This document shows, piece after piece, positions 55,800 to 63,955 of a stretch of 64,000 bases of DNA. The position numbers and the translations under genes were made by a program. Every line of letters begins with the position of its first letter. Position 1 is the first letter of the stretch. The notes beneath the pieces were generated by a model, which saw only the letters and a program-made list of their open reading frames with translations, was not told the origin of the DNA and ran no database searches. The stretch is from Solirubrobacter pauli (GTDB lineage: Bacteria > Actinomycetota > Thermoleophilia > Solirubrobacterales > Solirubrobacteraceae), in the NCBI RefSeq assembly GCF_003633755.1, contig NZ_RBIL01000001.1, positions 1,783,426-1,847,425 of the forward strand, written 5' to 3'.

Positions 55800-56764
55800 C
55801 GCACGCGGAACGCGTCCGGGTTCGCCGGGTCGCGGTCGACCACCTGGATCGGCGGCCACGCCCACTGCCAGACGCTGACGCCCGGCACGCGCGAGAAGGT
55901 GATGCGACCGCGCGTTCCCTCGACGTCCACGTCCGCCCACGGCGCGCCGAGCGCGAGGATCGTGTCGTAGCCCTCGAAGGCGACGAAAGAGGGAGCGTCG
56001 CCGAGCGCGTCGCGGAGCGCCGCCTCGACGCGCACGCCGAGCGGCGTGAGCTGGTCGGGCAGGTACCGCAGGAACGGGATGCCGGTCCAGTCCGCGAACT
56101 CGGGTTGCCCGGCGGGCGCGCCGATCAGGACGTGCTCCAGGCGCGGGTCGCGGCGGACGGCGGCGACGATCGACGTCGACGGCTCGGGCGCGCCGACGAG
56201 CAGCAGCAGCGCCGTGGCTTCGCTCTCCGCGAGTCCGTCGGTGACGTCGTCGGGCTGGAGCTCGACCACGTCCAGGTGCTCGCGCAGGATGCGCGTCCCG
56301 GCCGCCCAGTACACGCTCGGCTGCTTGACGACGGCGATCCGGCTGTGCCCGGCGTCCTTGAGGAAGTCGGCGTAGAGCGACCAGCCGCGCGACTGCGGCG
56401 GGGCGATCCGCGCCACGACCTCCGTCGGCTCCTCCGTCAGCGCGTCGAGTACCGCCGACGAGCACAGGAACGGCAAGCCGAGCGCATCGGCCGTCGCCGC
56501 GGCGGTCCGGGCGACCACGCTGTGGTACTCCCCGACCACCGCGGCCACGCCCAGCTCGGCCAGCTCTTCGACGGCTGCAGCCGCCTTCGCCGGATCGGCC
56601 GCGGTGTCGCGGACCACGAGCTCGACACCGCGCTCGGTCGCGGCGAGCTGCAGGCCGGCCAGCAGATGCCGGCCGGCGTCGACCCACCCCGGCTCCGTCA
56701 GCGGCACGAGCGCGCCGATCCGCGTTACCCGGGTGCCGCCGGTAGCGTTACTTCGCTCGGTCAT
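55706..56764 (-). CDS. Branched-chain amino acid ABC-type binding protein without signal peptide
   Basis: A 352-residue type-1 periplasmic-binding fold (LivK/AmiC-like): TRIGALVPLTEPGWVDAGRH, ELGVAAVVGEYHSVVARTAA, FLCSSAVLDALTEEP, AFEGYDTILALGAPW. No signal peptide or lipobox precedes the fold, and no permease is nearby, so it may be a cytoplasmic sensor of the AmiC kind. The last 27 residues (TPESSPSSSPGSSSSSA) are low complexity and lie over the opposite-strand gene, so the original stop may have been lost. Confidence 0.75.
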   Translation of the reverse strand: MTERSNATGGTRVTRIGALVPLTEPGWVDAGRHLLAGLQLAATERGVELVVRDTAADPAKAAAAVEELAELGVAAVVGEYHSVVARTAAATADALGLPFLCSSAVLDALTEEPTEVVARIAPPQSRGWSLYADFLKDAGHSRIAVVKQPSVYWAAGTRILREHLDVVELQPDDVTDGLAESEATALLLLVGAPEPSTSIVAAVRRDPRLEHVLIGAPAGQPEFADWTGIPFLRYLPDQLTPLGVRVEAALRDALGDAPSFVAFEGYDTILALGAPWADVDVEGTRGRITFSRVPGVSVWQWAWPPIQVVDRDPANPDAFRVRYSASISGTPNTRRTPESSPSSSPGSSSSSA

Positions 56765-56814
56765 GCCTGAAGCTAGCGCACGGCGCCGGCCCGCCACGAG
56801 GTATCGTCCCGGAC

Positions 56815-57213
56815 ATGGTCGGCACGCCCGTGCCCGATGAGCGCGTGAACGTCCGCTACATGGTCGACGACGTCGAGACGGCCCTGGCCTTCTACGTCCA
56901 GCACTTCGGCTTCACGGAGAGCCTCAACGCCGCACCGGCGTTCGCCGACGTCGTCCGAGGCCACCTGAGGCTGCTGCTCAGCGGCCCCACCAGCTCGGCC
57001 GGCCGCCCGATGCCCGACGGCCGCACCCCGGCCCCCGGCGGCTGGAACCGCCTCCACTTCATCGTCGAGGACCTCGCGGCCGAGGTCGACCGCCTGCGCG
57101 CCGCGGGCGTGCACTTCCGCAACGACATCGTGCGTGGCCCCGGCGGCCAGCAGATCCTGCTCGAGGATCCGTCGGGCAACCCGATCGAGCTCTTCCAGCC
57201 GGCAGCCCGATAG
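56815..57213 (+). CDS. VOC/glyoxalase family protein
   Basis: A 132-residue VOC protein: VNVRYMVDDVETALAFYVQH opens the first module and HFIVEDLAAEVDRLRAAGVH with LEDPSGNPIELFQP closes the second. The metal-binding His and Glu of active glyoxalases cannot be placed with certainty. It diverges from the binding-protein gene, and it converges on arsC with 11 bases between stops. VOC proteins sometimes occur in arsenic clusters, but here orientation argues against co-transcription. Confidence 0.87.
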   Translation: MVGTPVPDERVNVRYMVDDVETALAFYVQHFGFTESLNAAPAFADVVRGHLRLLLSGPTSSAGRPMPDGRTPAPGGWNRLHFIVEDLAAEVDRLRAAGVHFRNDIVRGPGGQQILLEDPSGNPIELFQPAAR

Positions 57214-57224
57214 GGGGCGCCGGC

Positions 57225-57635
57225 TCAAGGCGAGAGCGCCCCGTCAAGCTCGGCGAGCAGCGCCGCGACGCGCTGCTGGATCTCGTCGCGCGTCGCGCGC
57301 ACCTCGTCCACCGGGCGCCCCTTCGGGTCCGGGAGGTCCCAGTCGAGGTAGCGCTTGCCCGGGATGTACGGGCACGTGTCCCCACAGCCCATCGTCACCA
57401 CGAGGTCGGCGCGCTCGGCCAGCTCGTGCGTGAGCCGCTGCGGGCGTCGGCCTGACAGATCGACGCCGAGCTCCTCCATCGCCGTGACCACCTCGGGGTG
57501 CACGTGGCCGCCAGGGTCCGCGACGCTGCCCGCCGACTCCGCGGTGTGCCGGCCTTGGGCGGCGCGCTCGAACAGCGCCTGGCTCATCTGAGAGCGGCCG
57601 GCGTTGTGCAGGCAGACGAACAGGACGTGGCTCAT
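57225..57635 (-). CDS. arsC: Arsenate reductase, low-molecular-weight phosphatase type
   Basis: A 136-residue ArsC of the LMW protein tyrosine phosphatase fold. CLHNAGRSQMSQALFE (residues 8-23) holds the C-x5-R phosphate loop, and MGCGDTCPYIPGKRYLDW has further cysteines and the conserved Asp-containing loop. It reduces As(V) to As(III), which the coupled transporter then exports. It overlaps acr3 by four bases (57632-57635). Confidence 0.93.
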   Translation of the reverse strand: MSHVLFVCLHNAGRSQMSQALFERAAQGRHTAESAGSVADPGGHVHPEVVTAMEELGVDLSGRRPQRLTHELAERADLVVTMGCGDTCPYIPGKRYLDWDLPDPKGRPVDEVRATRDEIQQRVAALLAELDGALSP

Positions 57636-58723
57636 CGGACGGGCTCCGGGATCGAGGGGAAGGAGCGGGTGCGAAGCCAGAGGGCGACGTAGACGAGCGC
57701 GACCAGGACCGGCACCTCGATGAGGGGGCCGACGACGCCGGCGAGGGCCTGGCCCGAGCTGGCGCCCCAGACGCCGATGGCGACGGCGATCGCGAGCTCG
57801 AAGTTGTTGGACGCGGCGGTGAACGCGAGCGTGGACGTCTTCGGGTAGCCCAGGCCGAGCCAGACGCCGGTGAGGAACGAGAGGGCGAACATGGCGGCGA
57901 AGTAGACGAGCAGCGGGATCGCGATGCGGACGACGTCAAACGGCTGGTCGGTGATGGCGTCGCCCTGGATGGCGAAGAGCATCACGATCGTGAACAGCAG
58001 GCCGTACAGCGCGACGGGTCCGATCCGCGGGAGGAAGGCGCGCTCGTACCAGTCGGCGCCGCGGCGCCGCAGCCCGACGACGCGGGTCAGGTAGCCGGCG
58101 AGCAGCGGGATGCCGAGGAAGATCAGCACGGTGCGCGCGACCTCCCACATCGAGACCTCGAAGCCCTGGGTGTCCAGGCCGATCCAGCTCGGGAGGCCCG
58201 ACAGGTAGAACCAGCCGAGGACCGAGTACGCCGCGATCTGGAACAGCGAGTTGATGGCGACCAGCAGCGCGGTGGCCTCGCGGTCGGCGCAGGCGAGGTC
58301 GGTCCAGATCAGCACCATGGCGATGCAGCGCGCGAGGCCGACGACGATCAGCCCGGTCCGGTACTCGGGCTGATCGGCGAGGAACAGCCACGCGACGGCG
58401 AACATCAACAGCGGCCCGACGATCCAGTTCAGCACGAGCGAGCTGATCATCAGCTTCCGCTCGCCGCGCAGGCTGCCGATCTCCTCGTAACGCACCCGCG
58501 CGAGCACCGGGTACATCATCAGCAGCAGCCCGAGCGCGATCGGCAGCGACACCGTGCCGACCCGCAGGCGGTCGAGGGCGTCGTCGAACCCCGGGATCAG
58601 CGATCCCAGCGCGAGGCCGGCGGCCATCGCGAGCGCGATCCACAGCGGCAGGAACCGGTCGAGGGTCGAGAGCCTGGCGACGACTGGGTCGCGGGTCGAT
58701 GCGGAGGTGGCGGTGGCGTTCAC
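57632..58723 (-). CDS. acr3: ACR3-family arsenite efflux permease
   Basis: A 363-residue, ten-helix ACR3 permease. It has the conserved Cys of the family in GLIVVGLARCIAMVLIWTDL and the later SNNFELAIAVAIGVWG segment. It exports As(III), driven by the membrane potential or proton gradient. GTG 58723 fits the family start; a longer frame only covers the promoter region. It diverges from arsR and is coupled to arsC downstream. Confidence 0.93.
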   Translation of the reverse strand: MNATATSASTRDPVVARLSTLDRFLPLWIALAMAAGLALGSLIPGFDDALDRLRVGTVSLPIALGLLLMMYPVLARVRYEEIGSLRGERKLMISSLVLNWIVGPLLMFAVAWLFLADQPEYRTGLIVVGLARCIAMVLIWTDLACADREATALLVAINSLFQIAAYSVLGWFYLSGLPSWIGLDTQGFEVSMWEVARTVLIFLGIPLLAGYLTRVVGLRRRGADWYERAFLPRIGPVALYGLLFTIVMLFAIQGDAITDQPFDVVRIAIPLLVYFAAMFALSFLTGVWLGLGYPKTSTLAFTAASNNFELAIAVAIGVWGASSGQALAGVVGPLIEVPVLVALVYVALWLRTRSFPSIPEPVR

Positions 58724-58770
58724 ACGTGAGCCTGGTCGGCGACGGTCGTTGACGGGCCGCACCGTATCCA

Positions 58771-58799
58771 TTGACAACTGCCAATTCAATCGATACTGA
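58771..58799 (+). promoter_or_regulatory. arsR promoter
   Basis: TTGACA (58771-58776), 17 bases, TACTGA (58794-58799). ATG 58809 has no ribosome-binding site, so the message is probably leaderless. The -35 lies in ATTGA/TCAAT arms (58770-58774 and 58786-58790), a candidate ArsR-binding site. Confidence 0.5.
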
Positions 58800-58808
58800 T
58801 GTATATAG

Positions 58809-59162
58809 ATGGCCGTCGATCTGGAACTCGCACCCAAGACCAAGCGCCCCGCCGGCGAGCCGTGCTGTGAGCCGGTCGTCTATCCCGACGTCGATCGCGA
58901 CCAGGCCGTGCGCATGGCCGAGATCGCCAAGGCCCTCGGTGACCCCATCCGCCTGCAGCTCGTCGACGTGCTGCGCAAGCACGCCGGCAAGGTCTGCGTC
59001 TGCGAGCTGGTCCCGCTGTTCGACGTCTCCCAGCCCACGCTCTCGCATCACCTCAAGAAGCTCCGCGACGCCGGCATCGTCGACTCGGAGCGCCGCGGCC
59101 TGTGGGCCTACTACTACGTCCTCCCCGACGCACTCCAGGAGCTGACCGCATGGCTGAGCTGA
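58809..59162 (+). CDS. arsR: ArsR-family arsenic repressor
   Basis: A 117-residue winged-helix repressor. It has EPCCEP near the N-terminus, the metal-sensor cysteines in KVCVCELVPLFDV, and the recognition helix SQPTLSHHLKKLRDAG. As(III) binding releases it from the shared intergenic operator and turns on both arms of the cluster. Its last 13 bases overlap arsM. Confidence 0.93.
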   Translation: MAVDLELAPKTKRPAGEPCCEPVVYPDVDRDQAVRMAEIAKALGDPIRLQLVDVLRKHAGKVCVCELVPLFDVSQPTLSHHLKKLRDAGIVDSERRGLWAYYYVLPDALQELTAWLS

Positions 59163-60052
59163 CCGAAGAGACCACCGCTGCATCCTGCTGCTCGTCCAGC
59201 GTGCAGGAGACGTGTTGCGAGCCGTCCGAGAAGGCCGCCTGTTGCGAGACCAGCGGGGCCGGCGGCACGTGCGGCTGCGCGGCCGGCAAGACCGCCGACG
59301 CGGACGAGCTGCGCGAGACCGTCCGCGCCCGCTACGCCGCCGCCGCGGTCGCCACCACCAGCGAGTCCGGCAGCGGCTGCTGCGGCCCCGACGCCGGGCT
59401 CATCACGGACGAGCAGGCCGACCTGTTCGGCCGTGGCCTCTACGCCGACGGCGAGCAGGGCCAGCTCCCCGAGGAGGCGCTGATCGCGTCACTCGGCTGC
59501 GGCAACCCGACCGCGATGGCCGAGCTGCGCGACGGCATGACCGTGCTCGACCTCGGCTCGGGCGGCGGGATCGACGTGCTGCTCTCCGCGCGGCGGGTCG
59601 CGCCCACCGGCACCGCCTACGGCCTGGACATGACCGACGAGATGCTCGCCCTCGCCCGCGCCAACCAGGCCAAGGCCGGGATCACCAACGTCCACTGGCT
59701 CAAGGGCCAGATCGAGGCGATCCCGCTCCCGGCCGAGAGCGTCGACGTCGTGCTGTCGAACTGCGTCATCAACCTCTCCACCGACAAGCCGACCGTCCTC
59801 CGCGAGGCCGCCCGCGTCCTCAAGCCCGGCGGTACCTTCGCCGTCTCCGACGTGATCGCCGACCCGGACATGGACGCCGCCACCCGCGAGGACATGCAGC
59901 AGTACGTCGGCTGCATCGCCGGAGCGCTCACCCACGACCAGTTCGTCCAGTACCTCGCCGACGCGGGCCTCACCGACGTCGAGATCACCGCGACCCACCG
60001 CGTTCACGCGCACGCGGCGTCGGCGATCATCCGCGCTCGCAAGCCCGAATGA
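59150..60052 (+). CDS. arsM: As(III) S-adenosylmethionine methyltransferase
   Basis: A 300-residue ArsM. SAM-binding VLDLGSGGGIDVLLSARRV is central; the conserved cysteines appear in SGCCGPD, LGCGNP, LSNCVINL and YVGCIAGA, the last two being the arsenic-binding pair in ArsM enzymes. The first 50 residues are Cys-rich (ASCCSSSV, ETCCEPS, AACCETS), perhaps an extra As(III)-loading tail. Adds methyl groups to As(III), giving volatile or exported methylarsenicals. AGGAG upstream supports ATG 59150, which overlaps arsR. Confidence 0.93.
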   Translation: MAELTEETTAASCCSSSVQETCCEPSEKAACCETSGAGGTCGCAAGKTADADELRETVRARYAAAAVATTSESGSGCCGPDAGLITDEQADLFGRGLYADGEQGQLPEEALIASLGCGNPTAMAELRDGMTVLDLGSGGGIDVLLSARRVAPTGTAYGLDMTDEMLALARANQAKAGITNVHWLKGQIEAIPLPAESVDVVLSNCVINLSTDKPTVLREAARVLKPGGTFAVSDVIADPDMDAATREDMQQYVGCIAGALTHDQFVQYLADAGLTDVEITATHRVHAHAASAIIRARKPE

Positions 60053-60552
60053 GCGACGTCGAGCTCCGCGCGGGTCGCGCCGACGATGTGGCCGCCGTCA
60101 CAGCCATCTACAACGCCGGCATCGCCGACCGCGTCGCCACCTTCGAGACCCGGCCACGCGATCCGCACGAGCTCCGCGGCTGGGCGACCGACGGGCAGCC
60201 CTTCATCGTCGCCGAGCAGGACGGACGCGTCCTCGGCTTCGCCCGCGCGGGGGCGTACTCCGATCGCTGCGTCTACGAAGGCATCGGCGAACACGCCGTC
60301 TACGTCAGCCCCGACGCCCGCGGCCAAGGGCTCGGCCGACAGCTTCTCGACGAGCTCTGCGCCGAAGCCGAGCGCCACGGCCTCTACAAGCTCACCAGCC
60401 GCATCTTCACCGACAACCACGCCAGCCTCGCCGCCCACGACGCCGCCGGCTTCGACCGAGCCGGCATCCAACGCCGTCACGGCAAGCTCGACGGCCAATG
60501 GAAGGACTGCGTCCTCGTCGAGAAGCTCATCGGCGAGGCCGCACACGACTGA
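60049..60552 (+). CDS. arsN1: ArsN1-type GNAT acetyltransferase
   Basis: A 167-residue GNAT coupled to arsM by a 4-base overlap (ATGA). It is close to phosphinothricin acetyltransferases: VTAIYNAGIADRVATFETRP, the acetyl-CoA loop YVSPDARGQGLGRQLLDELC and RIFTDNHASLAAHDAAGFD. In arsenic operons such genes (arsN1) acetylate arsinothricin, an organoarsenical antibiotic. That function is inferred from context; phosphinothricin is an alternative substrate. Confidence 0.85.
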   Translation: MSDVELRAGRADDVAAVTAIYNAGIADRVATFETRPRDPHELRGWATDGQPFIVAEQDGRVLGFARAGAYSDRCVYEGIGEHAVYVSPDARGQGLGRQLLDELCAEAERHGLYKLTSRIFTDNHASLAAHDAAGFDRAGIQRRHGKLDGQWKDCVLVEKLIGEAAHD

Positions 60553-60578
60553 GCGACCCACACCGGGCGGTTAACGAC

Positions 60579-60604
60579 GAAGGCCCCGCTTTCGCGAGGC
60601 CTTC
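60579..60604 (-). terminator. Terminator of the former tRNA-Arg gene
   Basis: 11-bp stem with one U-G pair and a GAAA tetraloop (arms 60579-60589 and 60594-60604). It sits just beyond the 3' end of the tRNA fragment and also serves the convergent arsN1 gene. Confidence 0.7.
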
Positions 60605-60612
60605 ATGCAGAG

Positions 60613-60654
<42 letters not shown>

Positions 60655-60982
60655 CTTGCCTGAGCGTGGTCTCGTTGGACCGGTTCGGCTCTGTTGAGCC
60701 AAATTAGTTGATCCCAGTTGCCTTGGGTTGCGTTGAAATTGCTACCCAACTGGTACCCGCCCAAGACCAGTCTGGCTCCCCGACGAGATGCAGATCGTTG
60801 TCGTCCATAAGCTGGGACACCCACTCGGTCTGCGCCAGGCGAGAACAACGGCTCACGAAGGCGCCGAGCGCCCGCCCGCGAAGTCGCCCGCTGCCGCCCA
60901 TATGTCGCACAGAGGACACTCACTGGGAAGAGGCCTATGAACTGAGGAGCCTCTGCCGATGCATATTGGTTAGGATGCCTTG
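60655..60982. other. Gene-free left edge of the island
   Basis: About 330 bases of visibly lower G+C than the rest. A CCAGTTG/CAACTGG inverted pair (60714-60720, 60747-60753) could be an integrase arm site. A 71-residue minus-strand frame (60704-60919) crosses it but has no ribosome-binding site. Confidence 0.5.
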
Positions 60983-62146
60983 ATGGCGCTAAAAGGCTTC
61001 TGGTCGTACGTTCACGCTGACGATCAAGCGGAGCACGGCCGCATTGCGCAACTCGCTCGAGACGTCGCGCAGCAGTTCGAGATGCTGACCGGGGAGCCGA
61101 TCGAGCTTTTCCTCGACCAAGACGCTCTCGAGTGGGGCGACAAGTGGCGCGCGAAGATCGATTCGAGCCTGGCATCGATCGCGTTTTTCATTCCGGTTAT
61201 TACCCCGAGGTACTTCCGGAGCGCGGAGTGCCGGCGCGAGTTCCAATTCTTCGCACGCCAGGCGAAGGCGTTCGGCGTCACCGAGCTAGTTCTCCCAGTG
61301 CTGTACGTGGATTTCCCGGGCCTGCACGACGAGGATGCAGACGACGACTTGGTCGCCCTGATCCGAGAGTTTCAGTGGCAAGACTGGTCAGACCTGCGCT
61401 TCGCCGAGAGGGAGTCCGGCGATTATCGACGAGGCGTCACGAAGCTCGCCCAGCGCTTGGTCGACGCAAATGCTGCCGCCGAGAAAGTCGACGCAGCAGC
61501 CGCGGCGGAAGCATTGGCGTCCTCCGACCCCTCCTCTAGTGACGAAGAGCTGGGAATTATCGATCGCATTGCGGCAGCCGAAGACGCAATGCCAGCGTGG
61601 AACGAGACACTCGAGAAGATCGGACTTGAGCTTGAGCGAATCCGCGAGTCTGTGGAACGGGGCACAGCCGGGTTCCAGCGAAGCGACGCTCAGGGCAAGG
61701 GGTATGCCGGACGCCTGCGAGTCGCGCGACAAGTCGCTACGGATCTAGACGCTCCTGCTGGAGATCTTCGCGAGCTCGGCAACGAATTCGCGTCCCATCT
61801 CCACACGATCGACGCCGGAATCCGGGAGATCATCGAGCAATCAGGCATCGCCTTTGACGAAGATCCATCGATCAAGGACGAGGTCTGCGAGTTCTTTGGC
61901 TTGGTCCGCGACTTGGCGAGGGCATCAACATTTGCGCTCGAGGGCATGCAGGGCATGCTGAAAGCAATCGCGCCCGTGGAACGTCTGTCGCGCGACCTAC
62001 GTCCCCCTTTGCGAGCGATGCGCCAAGGGCTGACTTCCATGCTGGAGGGGCAGGAAGTAACAAGGGAGTGGGTTGCGCTCCTAGACGCATCACCGGTCGG
62101 CTGTGACGCAGACGACTCAACCTGGGAGCCACCCAGCGACGGGTAA
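60983..62146 (+). CDS. TIR-domain protein
   Basis: A 387-residue protein with an N-terminal TIR domain (about 1-165): GFWSYVHADDQAEHGRI, FLDQDALEWGDKWRAKID, ITPRYFRSAECRREFQFFAR; the Glu in CRREF fits the catalytic position of NAD-hydrolysing TIRs. The C-terminal 200 residues are helical (ERIRESVERGTAGFQR, VARQVATDLDAPAGDLRELG) and unassigned. ATG 60983 has AGGA seven bases upstream. Codon use is less GC-rich than in the chromosome to the left. It may sense infection or stress and hydrolyse NAD+; no effector partner is seen next to it. Confidence 0.8.
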   Translation: MALKGFWSYVHADDQAEHGRIAQLARDVAQQFEMLTGEPIELFLDQDALEWGDKWRAKIDSSLASIAFFIPVITPRYFRSAECRREFQFFARQAKAFGVTELVLPVLYVDFPGLHDEDADDDLVALIREFQWQDWSDLRFAERESGDYRRGVTKLAQRLVDANAAAEKVDAAAAAEALASSDPSSSDEELGIIDRIAAAEDAMPAWNETLEKIGLELERIRESVERGTAGFQRSDAQGKGYAGRLRVARQVATDLDAPAGDLRELGNEFASHLHTIDAGIREIIEQSGIAFDEDPSIKDEVCEFFGLVRDLARASTFALEGMQGMLKAIAPVERLSRDLRPPLRAMRQGLTSMLEGQEVTREWVALLDASPVGCDADDSTWEPPSDG

Positions 62147-62165
62147 CTCCCGCGACAGGCAACGC

Positions 62166-62351
62166 GGGCGCCTTGGCGAGGTCTGCGTCCACGAGTCGAT
62201 CCCGCTCTTCGACGTGGCGCAGCCGACGATCAGCACCACCTCAAGAAGCTGCGCGACGTCGGCCGCCGTCGACTCCGAGCGCCGCGGCCCTTTAGGCCTG
62301 CTTCTACGTCCGCCGGACGCGCTCCGAGAGCTGACCGCCGGGCTGACCTGA
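62166..62351 (+). pseudogene. Decayed 3' half of an arsR gene
   Basis: The DNA matches the 3' half of the arsR at 58809-59162: GEVCVHESIPLFDVAQPTIS in one frame, then HHLKKLRDVG one frame off, then AVDSERRG back in the first frame, ending ALRELTAGLT and TGA 62351. At least two compensating one-base changes are needed. The 5' half and start are missing. The sensor Cys of VCVCE is His here (VCVHE). Confidence 0.75.
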
Positions 62352-62380
62352 GCGGCAACGCGCCAACACCACGAACAGGG

Positions 62381-63615
62381 CTAAAGGTTGGCGGGCTCCC
62401 TGCCGATGACATGACTACGAGCCGCCCACCGGGCGGCTTTCGTCGTTCTCGGGTCGTTGGGCGTGACCCTGTCGAGATCGAGGCTGCTTGAGCCGAACGC
62501 TCGCTCGGCCCAAGCAGCTCCCTGTGACGGGTCCGGCGCGAAGTCTGCGTCGACCGCGGTCGTCTTGTAGTCGCGGTGGCCCATCCAACCCTGGAGGGTT
62601 CGCAGCGGGGCACCGGCCGCGGCCATAAGAGTGCCGTAGGTGTGGCGCAGGTCGTGGAAGCGGAGCGGCCGGAGACCTGCGCGTGCCAGCGCCGCCTTGA
62701 AGCGCTCGCGCATGTTGCTCGCGTCGTATGGACGGCCGCTGTGTGGGTGGCCGAAGACCAGCTCGTCGTCGTGCTGGTACGTGGACTGCGAGAAGTGGCG
62801 CGCCAGTGCGGCCGCGACGCGGTCGGGCATCGGGACGGCGCGCACCGATCGGCGGCTCTTGGGCGTTGTGTACTGGCCGCGGGAGAAGCTGCGTCGGACA
62901 CGGACCACGCGCGCGTTCCAGTCCACGTCGCGCCAGCGCAGCGCGGCGAGTTCGCCTTGGCGCAGCCCGGTCGTCGCGGCAGTCAGCCACAACGCGCGAT
63001 CGGTAGGCGCCAGCAGGTCATCGCCGGCGGCTCGCAGCAAGGCTTCGAGCTCCTCGCGGTCCAGGAAGCGGATGTCGGGATCGCTCGATGGTGAGGGTGG
63101 CCGGTCGACGAAGTCGACGGGGTTCCGCGGCGCCCACTCGCGGCGGACCGCGAACTTGAACAGCGCGTGGAGGGAGTTCAGCTGGTTCTTGACGGTGTTC
63201 GGGGCGAGCCCGTCGCGCCGCTTAGTGGCGATGAAGTCGGCGACCTTATGGGGCGCTATCGCCCCGATCGGCGTCGCGCCGAAGAACGGGCCGAGGTGGC
63301 GGTCGAGCATGATCCGGTAGTCCTGGATCGTCGTGCGCTTGCGCTGCATGACGTGCTCCAGGTGGTCGAGGTAGACGCCGCCGGCGGCGAGGATGTCAGT
63401 CGTCGAATGCTCCCGCGGGGGCGCGAGCGTGGCCATCAGCTCGCGGAGCCGCTTCTCCGCGGTTCGGCGCGTGAGGCCGTCCGGGCCGACGGTCCCTTGA
63501 TCGGACCGAGCTCGCGCTGCATCTGGACGCCTCCCACACGCCATTTCCCGTAGTAGGCGTGGCGCCTGATGAACACCGAACCGGAGCCGTATGCGCGTCT
63601 GCCGCGGTCTGGCAT
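62381..63615 (-). pseudogene. Tyrosine integrase, frameshifted and lacking the catalytic Tyr
   Basis: The start ATG 63615 opens MPDRGRRAYGSGSVFIRRHA, the N-terminal arm-binding type. Near 63494-63500 the frame breaks by one base; the continuation GTVGPDGLTRRTAEKRLREL onward runs to 62381. Core residues: Arg in TGLRQGELAALRW, HDLRHTYGT (H-x2-R) and GHRDYKTT. The nucleophile position reads AVDADFAPD instead of the usual (I/V)YAHYAPD: Tyr is Asp. About 410 residues if repaired. Confidence 0.8.
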
Positions 63616-63652
63616 CAGAGGTCGCGAACCGTTGAGAGCGGGAACTGCGGAC

Positions 63653-63955
63653 TCAGTCCGCTGGGGGGTGGGTCTCGTCGAAGCGGTCGGCGCCGATCCA
63701 GGCTCCGCGCGCGTAAGCCAAGCCCATCGCCTCGGTGTATGGGCCTTCCAGCGCGCCCAGCAGGACGTCGTAGGCGCAGGCCGCCGCCGCGGCGACGCAC
63801 TGCCAGACGGAGTCGTCACGTTCGAGCGCGTTGACCCACGACGCGAAGACGATGCCCACCTCGAACGCGATCGCGGCCGGGCGGCCTTCGAAGTAGATGA
63901 CGTGGTTGTTCACTGCCTCGAGTAGCGCCGAGCGTGGAAACTTGGTCCCCCTCAC
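63653..63955 (-). CDS. Hypothetical protein, about 100 residues or more
   Basis: Not recognised. Balanced composition (AVNNHVIYFEGRPAAIAFEV) with a hydrophobic middle (VAAAAACAYDVLLGALEG) and end FDETHPPAD. GTG 63955 was taken as the start, but the frame is open to the window end, so the gene may begin outside. It ends 37 bases before the integrase start. Confidence 0.55.
   Translation of the reverse strand: MRGTKFPRSALLEAVNNHVIYFEGRPAAIAFEVGIVFASWVNALERDDSVWQCVAAAAACAYDVLLGALEGPYTEAMGLAYARGAWIGADRFDETHPPAD

Noticed and set aside
60704-60919. Minus-strand frame of 71 codons at the island edge
   Set aside because: No ribosome-binding site or family; it lies over the attachment region.
62103-62351. 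Intact small gene of 82 codons after the TIR gene
   Set aside because: It is the decayed arsR copy read through compensating frameshifts, and its first part overlaps the TIR gene.
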